Assembly: GCA_017514975.1 (NCBI GenBank)
Contig: JAFWIF010000014.1
Coordinates: 116,070 to 159,345, forward strand
Direction of reading: 5' to 3'
Source of the DNA: Candidatus Saccharimonadota bacterium
GTDB taxonomy: Bacteria > Patescibacteriota > Saccharimonadia > Saccharimonadales > Saccharimonadaceae
Length of the DNA: 43,276 bases
Shown: positions 29,700 to 36,786 of the stretch, one piece after another
Layout of the letters: the number at the start of each line of letters is the position of its first letter
How positions within the stretch are numbered: position 1 is the stretch's first letter
The notes under the pieces: model-generated
Database searches by the model: none
Seen by the model: the letters and a program-made list of their open reading frames with translations, nothing else
What the model was told of the DNA's origin: nothing
Made by a program: the position numbers and the translations under genes

Positions 29700-31027
29700 G
29701 CAGTCATCTCCCGCATTTTCTTAGAAGTTTCGATAACGGAGTTGAGCAAGTCGCTTCTGATTGTCGTCAAATTTGCATGCAGTTTCGAGAAGGCGTCGCT
29801 GGCGTTTTCGCGTTTTTCTACAACACTAGGCTCAAGTGATTGATTAGCGCAATTTAAAATATCGTTGCCTTCTAATCCTATTTGCTGACAGACTTCGATA
29901 ACATCCATACGAGCTCGAGCGAGAGTATTGAATAATTCTCCAGTCTTTATAGTATTCTTCTGACTTTCGTGTTTGTAAAAGACCTGATAAGCGTCTTGTA
30001 TTTTTGTCTTTATCTCCTCGACTGGATAATCTTGGAGAGCCGTGACGAAATCGTCATAAGAAAAGATGCGGGCATTATAAGCCAAACGAGCGCGCGTAAA
30101 ATAATCTTGGGTTAAGTCAACCGTCTTCGACAACTCTTCGTCCTTACTAAGGTCGTCTGTGGCCTTATAAACCTTTTGGAAGTCAGAAAATAGAGTATCG
30201 GCAGTAGCGTAGTATGCGTAGATGTCCGACTCCTCAATGGCTATTTCAGATAAGGCGCCGACCTCTTCTGGCAAATCTTCGTCGCTCTCTTTGCCGTAGA
30301 TTAAGTAATTGCCGTAGCGGTTCCATTTAGTCTTGAGGTCGGCGATAGCGCTGGATTGGCCTTTGGTATTGGGCTTAAGGGCGCCAGCAGACAATAGGGC
30401 GCCGATAAGGACTATAATTGCGAGGGCGCCGACGATTGAGGCGATAAGAATCGGCTTGCGTTTGCGCTTTGCCTGCTCTTTGGCCTGAACCTGTGCGGCC
30501 GCCTGAGTAGCGATAGCCTGCGAGAAAAAATCTGGAACTTGATTCGGGGTAGCCGGGCGCTGTTGGCGTCCGAGGTAATTTGAGCGAGTGCTCGTGGCAA
30601 CACGGGGTTGAGCGCTGTTGGCCGATAGATTGCTAGCCGGAACCGCGCTAGTCGTTGTGGTCGAATCGGAATTTAACGAAGGCGCAGAGGTACTAGCCTG
30701 ATACTGATTCGAACTAGGCGAGACGACAGCGGGCTGAGAAGAGACGATGTTAGGAGTATCGCTACGGAACACATCGGTAGCGGACGAGTAGGCTGGGCTA
30801 CTAGGCGTCGGTGAGGGAGACGAGGGAGACGAGGAAGGCGATTGTGGAGAAAGCGGCGGAGTAGGCGATACGGAAAATGACTGTGCGGCAGAGGTAGGAG
30901 ATGGAGTGGAAGGAGAAGGTGTCGGGGTAGGAGTCGAAGACGACATATCGTTAACGTCCGCGCCGTCATCGCTCGAAAAAGTATCATCGTGCGAAATAAA
31001 CAGCGCCGTCCCGTCGTCGTTCTTCAT
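29696..31027 (-). CDS. Single-pass membrane protein with Pro/Ser-rich N-terminal region, secretion operon
   Basis: 443 residues, not recognised as a family. Residues 25-170 are low-complexity Pro/Ser/Thr (SPTPTPS-like runs) and probably disordered in the cytoplasm. A basic stop-transfer KRKRKP precedes one membrane helix (ILIASIVGALAIIVLIGALL). The outer part of about 220 residues is helical, with two Cys (VCQQIG and ILNCAN) that could form a disulfide. It is coupled by GTGA overlap to the VirB6/TrbL-like gene, so it likely belongs to the same secretion complex. Translation should start on a leaderless mRNA from TGCTAAAAT. Confidence 0.8.
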   Translation of the reverse strand: MKNDDGTALFISHDDTFSSDDGADVNDMSSSTPTPTPSPSTPSPTSAAQSFSVSPTPPLSPQSPSSSPSSPSPTPSSPAYSSATDVFRSDTPNIVSSQPAVVSPSSNQYQASTSAPSLNSDSTTTTSAVPASNLSANSAQPRVATSTRSNYLGRQQRPATPNQVPDFFSQAIATQAAAQVQAKEQAKRKRKPILIASIVGALAIIVLIGALLSAGALKPNTKGQSSAIADLKTKWNRYGNYLIYGKESDEDLPEEVGALSEIAIEESDIYAYYATADTLFSDFQKVYKATDDLSKDEELSKTVDLTQDYFTRARLAYNARIFSYDDFVTALQDYPVEEIKTKIQDAYQVFYKHESQKNTIKTGELFNTLARARMDVIEVCQQIGLEGNDILNCANQSLEPSVVEKRENASDAFSKLHANLTTIRSDLLNSVIETSKKMREMTA

Positions 31028-31033
31028 ACTGCA

Positions 31034-31042
31034 ATTTTAGCA
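31034..31042 (-). promoter_or_regulatory. Extended -10 for the leaderless secretion operon
   Basis: Minus strand TGCTAAAAT ends 6 nt before the ATG at 31027. Confidence 0.72.
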
Positions 31043-31105
31043 TAAACATTTTGGTTTTTACAAAAAACGGAGCGAGAGTTGTTTCGCCGGCGGCTTATGT
31101 AGACA

Positions 31106-31813
31106 CTATGACTCCTCAAGTTGTGCCTGCATATCAGATAAGGCAAGGAGAAGGGCTGGGAGCTGAAGCGTATTAGCCAAGTCAGATTCGAGACGAGCGA
31201 AGCTGTCAGTGAATTCGGCCTGTGTCGCGGCGAAGGCAACGCGTTTTTCTTCATAAACAGATTGCGAGCAAATGTTTTCACAGGCAAGCAGGCTAGTAGC
31301 AAGACTGGATAAACGCGGCAAGAGTTCGAGATAATGCTTTTTGGAAGAGTCAAGCTGCGGACTAGTGAGCGTGCTAAGCCGAGTGCGAAAACTATCTAAA
31401 CTACGCACATAAGCTGCAAAGTCGTCACGAGACTGTTGGTCAAGGAGCGTAACGTGTGCGCGCAATTCAAGCAGATCGCGCAAAAACGCTTGCTCGTGGG
31501 TGAGCGTTTGATTGAACTGGTCAAGCGAATTGAGTATCGCCGAGTGCTTGCGCTGAATGTACGGATTGTCTCGAAAACGCGCGTACGCATCGTCAAAACG
31601 CGCCCGCGCAGATTGGTAGGTAGCGAGATCGCCGGACTGGAGCGACGAATTCATGATGCCAAGAACAGTAGATAACGTGGTGGCCGCATCAAAGCTGGAG
31701 TTACGTTGATATTTTTGATAGGAGACGACAAGACTAAGCGATTCGCAAACTGCGAACAATACAATAAGCGCGGCGAGCAGAAAAACTTTTGGCGAGATGC
31801 GTTCGCGCGTCAT
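31106..31813 (-). CDS. Small membrane-anchored coiled-coil protein, coupled to the acyltransferase
   Basis: 235 residues, not recognised. One N-terminal membrane helix (residues 10-32, FLLAALIVLFAVCESLSLVV) is followed by an outer helical domain of about 200 residues rich in Leu, Ala, Ser and Arg, with repeated heptad-like segments. It carries one close Cys pair in LLACENICSQ. The ATG overlaps the stop of the acyltransferase gene (ATGA), so it is made together with it. It may assist the acyltransferase at the cell wall, but only the coupling supports that. Confidence 0.72.
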   Translation of the reverse strand: MTRERISPKVFLLAALIVLFAVCESLSLVVSYQKYQRNSSFDAATTLSTVLGIMNSSLQSGDLATYQSARARFDDAYARFRDNPYIQRKHSAILNSLDQFNQTLTHEQAFLRDLLELRAHVTLLDQQSRDDFAAYVRSLDSFRTRLSTLTSPQLDSSKKHYLELLPRLSSLATSLLACENICSQSVYEEKRVAFAATQAEFTDSFARLESDLANTLQLPALLLALSDMQAQLEES

Positions 31814-33681
31814 CGGAGACTCCTCACGAGATTGTTTAGTAAATTGGCATAAGTGCGCCGCCCGTCAGGGTTGAGATGAATATGGTCGTCGTACATGAGC
31901 GACCAATTGTCGTGGGCGACCTGCCACCAGTCGGCGACAACAACATTGCTATGAGTATCAGCAAAACTTTTTAGCGCATTGTTTTGCGAATCGCGTGGCT
32001 GCATGGGGCCGGCGTATGCCGTAACAAAAATTAACTGACGCCCTGCCCCGGCGACCGAAACAATATCCTGGAGTAATGCGTCGGTAATCGTACGCTCGTT
32101 GGTTGCGAGACTAACGATAATAATCTTAGGCAGCTTGCCGGTCGCGGAATAGCCCGCCAAGAGCTTCGTGGCAACTTCAATGCCGCGCGACTCAGCCGCG
32201 TCGACGTAAGCGTTTTCGATTGTCGATTCGAGTTCGGCTTTTGCGCCGAGCGTCACAGAGTCGCCGATGATTAATACATCGGCAGAATTTGGCGAGTCAG
32301 CGGCGCGATAGCCTGAAGATTGAGTAGGCGGCGTATTGGCGAGTTTATTAAACTCAGTCGCGAACACCGTATCGGTAACTTTAAGAAAAGCTTTTGCGCC
32401 AAGATAATCGGTATCGTGCGACGCAGTGCGCTTGGTCCGAGAATCGTGCGAGATTTTTGATGAGTTGAGCTGAGCAGAAATAGAGGATGTTTTGGGCGTT
32501 GTAACAATAGTGAGAACGGCGGGAACGATTAGGATCGCACAAATAGCAACGAACGCAAAGCGATACGCGAGCGGACGTTTGTGAAAAGAAGCGAAGAATT
32601 TTGGATTTGCAAAAGTACGTGCCAATACAACAGCGAGGACAAGACTGACGATAAAAGCGAGCAGTGGAATGAGCCAAAAAACGAAGGCGGCAGACGACCG
32701 CTGCAGATCTGGAAAAAGTGCAAGAAAATGTGGCAATAAAAGGTACAGCGGCCAATGAAAGAGATACAGGCCAAACGACAAATTGCCGAGTGTATCAAAA
32801 AACTTCACCATACGCGGAATACGGGCGCGGACAAGGCGGTTGGGCTGCAAGCGAATAATACAAAACAGAGCACAGGCAGTTGAGACGGAAACTGCCGGAA
32901 GCGCAAGAGCGAAAGTCAGCGGGTTTTGATAAGACGTCTTTAGCGCAAACAAGGTTATCGTAACGACCGCAATAACGAGCCCGAGCGTAGGCAGGAACTT
33001 TTGCGTGCGCGGCGTGCGCGGACGAAGCGCATTGAGAGCAGCAAAAGAAATGCCAACTACAAACGGCGCAAAATGCGTATCGAGCGCAAAATAGGCGCGG
33101 TCGGGTTCGCGAAATAGACCGCCATGAAGCGAAGCGAGAAAGACCGACAGGAGCGCGAGTAACGCAGAGCAGATGGCGAGACCCTTGAGGCCATGGCGAT
33201 AATTGGGCGCAATTTTGAGAAAGCCCGCAATTAGAAAAGGGGCAAATAAAATAAATTGGAACTCGAGTGCGAGAAACCATGTATGCTCGAAAAGATTTGG
33301 AGAAATTGTGTTTTCATAGCTGCCGCCAGTAATGAGCTCGGCAATGTTAGTGGAGAAGGTGAGCGCATACAATGCGTTGAGTGGAGTATTAACAAGAATA
33401 TCTCTTGGTAGAACGAAGGCGCAAGCAAGCACGACAACGACACAAAAGAGTAATGGCAGCCAAAGACGTGCGAGACGTTTGCCGAGAAAACGAAAATAAC
33501 GCAAGCGATGATAACGAGAATAATCGCGTATCAGACTAGTGGTCAAGAGAAAACTTGAGAGCGTAAAAAAAATATCAACAGCAAGAAAACCGCCTGGCAA
33601 AAAATTGCGAAAAAAATGGTAAAGCAAAATCAGAACGATAGCAAAAAAACGCAAAGAATTGACACCGATAAGCCATGGCAT
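31810..33681 (-). CDS. OafA/OatA-type acyltransferase with SGNH domain
   Basis: 623 residues. The N-terminal acyltransferase-3 domain has about ten membrane helices and opens LRFFAIVLILLYHFF with the catalytic-type His; GGFLAVDIFFTLSSFLL and RLARLWLPLL follow. The C-terminal outer SGNH domain (from about residue 460) has IIGDSVTLGA with the nucleophile Ser and DDHIHLNPDG with the Asp/His pair. This fusion matches OatA-like enzymes that O-acetylate peptidoglycan or surface polysaccharide and protect against lysozyme. The mRNA is predicted leaderless. The small coiled-coil gene is coupled downstream. Confidence 0.93.
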   Translation of the reverse strand: MPWLIGVNSLRFFAIVLILLYHFFRNFLPGGFLAVDIFFTLSSFLLTTSLIRDYSRYHRLRYFRFLGKRLARLWLPLLFCVVVVLACAFVLPRDILVNTPLNALYALTFSTNIAELITGGSYENTISPNLFEHTWFLALEFQFILFAPFLIAGFLKIAPNYRHGLKGLAICSALLALLSVFLASLHGGLFREPDRAYFALDTHFAPFVVGISFAALNALRPRTPRTQKFLPTLGLVIAVVTITLFALKTSYQNPLTFALALPAVSVSTACALFCIIRLQPNRLVRARIPRMVKFFDTLGNLSFGLYLFHWPLYLLLPHFLALFPDLQRSSAAFVFWLIPLLAFIVSLVLAVVLARTFANPKFFASFHKRPLAYRFAFVAICAILIVPAVLTIVTTPKTSSISAQLNSSKISHDSRTKRTASHDTDYLGAKAFLKVTDTVFATEFNKLANTPPTQSSGYRAADSPNSADVLIIGDSVTLGAKAELESTIENAYVDAAESRGIEVATKLLAGYSATGKLPKIIIVSLATNERTITDALLQDIVSVAGAGRQLIFVTAYAGPMQPRDSQNNALKSFADTHSNVVVADWWQVAHDNWSLMYDDHIHLNPDGRRTYANLLNNLVRSLR

Positions 33682-33687
33682 AGATAT

Positions 33688-33696
33688 AGTATATCA
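33688..33696 (-). promoter_or_regulatory. Extended -10 for the leaderless acyltransferase gene
   Basis: Minus strand TGATATACT ends 6 nt before the ATG at 33681. Confidence 0.72.
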
Positions 33697-33741
33697 CTTG
33701 TAAGTTGCCAGCATCAGGCAATCACGGGAGACCATCGATAG

Positions 33742-35193
33742 CTAGTATGGTAGAAGAGATTGTAGCCAAAGACTGAGTTCTTCGATCAGGAACGAATCAG
33801 CATTTTCCGAGGCAAGCTTCTTTAATGATTCGAGATATGAACCTTGTTGAGCGGCGAGTCGCGCGAGACGGTATTGTTCCCACGTGGACTGCTCGGCCTC
33901 AGAAAGTGCATCGGGATAATTGCGCGCCTTGTAATGCAGAAGCAACTCCGGCAAACGAGGGTCGTCAAAATCAGGATGAAAATCGGCGAGGTCGCGCAAA
34001 GAAGCGTTTTTTACGGCATCGCAGCGAGTGCGATCGGGGCGATCGAGGAAGGCGTCATAAAGAGCAGCTTCAGCGTCTTTAGCCTTCGGGAACTCGGGCA
34101 TCTTTTCGTATTGTTCGCGGACGCGTTCGATGAGGTCAGGGTGAGCAAGAAGAATTTTGAGATGTTTGTCGATAGTAGCGCGATCGAGGTGAATATTTTG
34201 CCAAGCGTGCGCAGATTCGAGGACGCTGAGCGGAGCGACAGCTGGGCAGTGATTGTATTTGAGTTCTTTGATGATTGGAAAAAAAGTTGACGCCTTATCG
34301 GAAGGCGAGGATGCGCCGGACGCGGTCTGCGACTCGCGCTTCTCTGCGGCTTTTTTGGCTAGCACCTCGTCGAGATTGTAGCGTAAGTCAAAAACAAGCA
34401 CGTTGCCGTGGCGTGCGGGCGCAATCGGAAAAGCAACGGTTGTTTTATCGTGATCGGCGCTATAACGGCCGGAAGAATAGACAAAAGGAAGCGGCTTGGC
34501 AAGATTGACGAGAGCCTGAACGGACTTTTTGTGACGAAGACGAAAGAGATAATCAAAGAGCTTGGGCTGATGTTGTTTGATGAGACGCGAAACATCTATC
34601 AACGCATTCACATCTGACAAAGCGTCGTGTGCCGATTCGTGAGAGATGTGATTTAATTTTGTGATAAGCTCGAGGCGATTGGTTGCCCTGCCTTCTTCGG
34701 TAACCGGCCAATTGATTCCATCTGGGCGCAGGGCGCGCGTCATGCGCACAACGTCGAGAAGATCCCAGTGACTGCGGCCGTCTTTCCATTGCCACTCGTA
34801 CGGGTCGTAAAAGTTGCGCCAGAACAGATAACGCATAAACTCATCGTCGAAGCGAGCAGAATTGTAGCCGGTAGCGATCGTATTTTCCGTAAAGATTTCC
34901 GTGCTGAGATATTTGCAAAATTCGGCTTCGCTAAGTCCGTCCTGTACGGTCGACTGAGGGGTGATTTTGGTGACCATAATCGCTTCTGGACTAGGCAAAG
35001 TATCGTCGGCGAGCTTGACGAGTAAATTTACAGGATCGCCAATCGGCTCTAGATCGAGAGTAGTGCGCTGCCCGGCAAATTGCATGATACGATCAGAGCG
35101 TGGGTTGAGTCCGGAAGTTTCGAGATCATAAAAAAAGAAGGTTTCTGGGGAAGGTTGTTTGAGAGCCTTCGTAGAGTTATGTGCACCTGTCAT
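33742..35193 (-). CDS. sbcB: Exodeoxyribonuclease I (ExoI)
   Basis: 483 residues from the ATG at 35193, near the 475 of Escherichia coli ExoI. The longer frame from 35364 is rejected because an extended -10 and a terminator lie inside its extra part. The DEDDh active site is visible: D23 and E25 in FYDLETSG, Asp in YNSARFDDEFMRY, and His/Asp in HDALSDVNALIDV. The SH3-like and C-terminal helical domains of ExoI follow. It digests single-stranded DNA 3' to 5' in recombination and mismatch repair. Monocistronic and predicted leaderless. Confidence 0.94.
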   Translation of the reverse strand: MTGAHNSTKALKQPSPETFFFYDLETSGLNPRSDRIMQFAGQRTTLDLEPIGDPVNLLVKLADDTLPSPEAIMVTKITPQSTVQDGLSEAEFCKYLSTEIFTENTIATGYNSARFDDEFMRYLFWRNFYDPYEWQWKDGRSHWDLLDVVRMTRALRPDGINWPVTEEGRATNRLELITKLNHISHESAHDALSDVNALIDVSRLIKQHQPKLFDYLFRLRHKKSVQALVNLAKPLPFVYSSGRYSADHDKTTVAFPIAPARHGNVLVFDLRYNLDEVLAKKAAEKRESQTASGASSPSDKASTFFPIIKELKYNHCPAVAPLSVLESAHAWQNIHLDRATIDKHLKILLAHPDLIERVREQYEKMPEFPKAKDAEAALYDAFLDRPDRTRCDAVKNASLRDLADFHPDFDDPRLPELLLHYKARNYPDALSEAEQSTWEQYRLARLAAQQGSYLESLKKLASENADSFLIEELSLWLQSLLPY

Positions 35194-35199
35194 AGCAAT

Positions 35200-35208
35200 A
35201 TAGTAGCA
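35200..35208 (-). promoter_or_regulatory. Extended -10 for leaderless sbcB
   Basis: Minus strand TGCTACTAT ends 6 nt before the ATG at 35193, and the terminator of the upstream gene begins just behind it. Confidence 0.65.
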
Positions 35209-35214
35209 CGAATG

Positions 35215-35236
35215 AAAAAAGCCGCCTATTGGCGAC
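35215..35236 (-). terminator. Terminator of the membrane protein gene at 35258-35851
   Basis: Minus strand GTCGCC-AATA-GGCGGC (35231-35236 with 35221-35226) followed by TTTTTT. Confidence 0.82.
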
Positions 35237-35257
35237 TTGGGGGAAAGTTGCGACAAC

Positions 35258-35851
35258 TCAACGCGCAGAAATCGACAAATGTCGCCAATCTCTGACGCAC
35301 TGCGAAAGTGCGCGACTTTCATAGTAGCGCGGAGCAATACCATGCTTATAGCATTGCGCGCCATAAGTCATCGCAGCATCAACGACACCCTTCGTTCCGC
35401 AGGCCATCGCGCCGTGATATTCAACGAGTAAAACGCCGAAAAATATTACTATCGTAATAAAATCTGGTGCGGGGCTCATCGAGAGCGCGCTGCGCACAGT
35501 AAGATACTGCGTTGAAAGCAAAAACGCCGATGCGCCACACAGGACAAGCGCCACTAGCCGCTGTAAGCTAATAGACTTCATGCGGAAATAGCGCACTTCT
35601 TTGCGTGCCATTGTGCTGCCGCGGTGATAAGATAGGCCATAGCGGAGACGAGCAAGGCGTCGTGTGTGCTTCAGGCGCCGAGAAAGCGAGTCGCTTGGGC
35701 GAATCTCGACTCGTCGGCTCTTGCGCAACATCAGGCAACGCCCAAATAAATAGGCGATGCCAAGAAAAGCGACGAGCGCAATCCAGACACCGACAAATGA
35801 CGGATCAAAATCCGCGGTGATGGTTTTTTGTAACAAATTATCATGCGTCAT
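35258..35851 (-). CDS. Hypothetical two-helix membrane protein with cysteines in the tail
   Basis: 197 residues, not recognised. The first membrane helix (residues 17-40, GVWIALVAFLGIAYLFGRCL) is followed by a basic loop of about 60 residues (many Arg and Lys). A second hydrophobic stretch (LVALVLCGASAFLLS) and a third (FITIVIFFGVLLVEY) follow. The C-terminal region has GTKGVVDAAMTYGAQCYKHGIAPRYYESRALSQCV with two Cys (here given in part: YGAQCYKHG and LSQCVRD). AAGGAGGG lies before the ATG. It has a near-consensus promoter and its own terminator, so it is a well expressed single gene. The tail may be a small conserved domain, but I cannot name it. Confidence 0.7.
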   Translation of the reverse strand: MTHDNLLQKTITADFDPSFVGVWIALVAFLGIAYLFGRCLMLRKSRRVEIRPSDSLSRRLKHTRRLARLRYGLSYHRGSTMARKEVRYFRMKSISLQRLVALVLCGASAFLLSTQYLTVRSALSMSPAPDFITIVIFFGVLLVEYHGAMACGTKGVVDAAMTYGAQCYKHGIAPRYYESRALSQCVRDWRHLSISAR

Positions 35852-35915
35852 ACAACCCTCCTTGTGTGACTAGATTAACAGTTGCGGGCCTATACATAAT
35901 TTAGGCCATCTTTTT

Positions 35916-35944
35916 ATTATAGCACAAGCACCATAAAAAGTCAA
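35916..35944 (-). promoter_or_regulatory. Near-consensus promoter of the gene at 35258-35851
   Basis: Minus strand TTGACT (35939-35944), 17-nt spacer, TATAAT (35916-35921) with TGC before it. The leader holds a GGCCTA/TAGGCC hairpin and then the strong ribosome site. Confidence 0.85.
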
Positions 35945-36027
35945 GCAAATAGTCAACGATCGGCGAATTAGTTGATTTTGTCTTGCCGCCTGCAGGTATA
36001 GATGAGCCAAAAAGGTCTAATAGGAGG

Positions 36028-36786
36028 TTATTCGCCAGAAGTGGTTGCTTCTTCTGAAGAAGTGTCCTTTGAAGCGGAAGTGTCGTTGGCCTCTACGGTC
36101 GTGGTTTTATTGATTTTTGTGTCAAGATCAACAAGTTCCTGAGAAGGCTGGATTGTCTCAATCGGGTCGATAAGCATGACGACGAATTTTAGTGGACTAT
36201 TGGGAGGGATGGTGCCCTGTTGGTTCTCACCGTAAGCCATAACCGCAGGGATCGTCAATTCGCGAATGCCGCCAATCTTCATGCCGACAATCCCCTCTAG
36301 CCAACCTTTGATAATATTCGGTGTACCAGAAAGTGGCGTTTTGAGAGCTGCTGGGTTGGCGGAATCGTCGAATGAAGAATCGAAGATAGTCTCATCGGAA
36401 AGCCAGCCAAGATAATAAGCAGAATAGCTAGTAAAGTTTTCGTCGGTTACCTCGGCGCCGTCGCCGATCTTGATATCTTCGGTTTCGAGAGTGTCGATAT
36501 CGGCGGCGTTGAAGGCTTTGACGCGAGCCTTTTGGGCCTTAAATTCTTCAAAATATTTCGCGGATAATTCATCGGCCTGTTTGTTGACTTTATCTTCGTA
36601 TTCGGCGAGTAGCTGCGTATAGCGAGCTTGTTCTTCGGCGGTAGCGGTACTGGTTTTAGACTTGCCGCCATAGTTCAAAACAAGGCCGGCATAGAGCGCA
36701 AAAGTCGAGCCTAACATAAGGAGCGCAATCAAAACGATAACTATGCGCTGTTTTGGGGTGGTTTTAACTTCTTCGTTTTTAATCAT
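36028..36786 (-). CDS. FKBP-type peptidyl-prolyl isomerase, membrane-anchored and exported
   Basis: 252 residues. An N-terminal membrane helix (residues 14-33, IVIVLIALLMLGSTFALYAG) and a charged helical linker lead into an FKBP domain. The FKBP landmarks are IKGWLEGIVGMKIGGIRELTIPAVMAYG (here split: KGWLEGIVGMKIGG and RELTIPAVMAYG), IPPNSPLKFVVMLI and a short SYSAYYLGWL strand. The domain should sit outside the membrane and help fold surface or secreted proteins. A Ser/Thr/Glu-rich tail follows. The ATG overlaps the pheT stop (ATGA), so it is made with phenylalanyl-tRNA synthetase, a genome-packing pairing with no clear functional link. Confidence 0.92.
   Translation of the reverse strand: MIKNEEVKTTPKQRIVIVLIALLMLGSTFALYAGLVLNYGGKSKTSTATAEEQARYTQLLAEYEDKVNKQADELSAKYFEEFKAQKARVKAFNAADIDTLETEDIKIGDGAEVTDENFTSYSAYYLGWLSDETIFDSSFDDSANPAALKTPLSGTPNIIKGWLEGIVGMKIGGIRELTIPAVMAYGENQQGTIPPNSPLKFVVMLIDPIETIQPSQELVDLDTKINKTTTVEANDTSASKDTSSEEATTSGE

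Noticed and set aside
35194-35364. 57-codon N-terminal extension of sbcB
   Set aside because: It would include the upstream gene's terminator and the extended -10; ExoI length and motif position fit the ATG at 35193.
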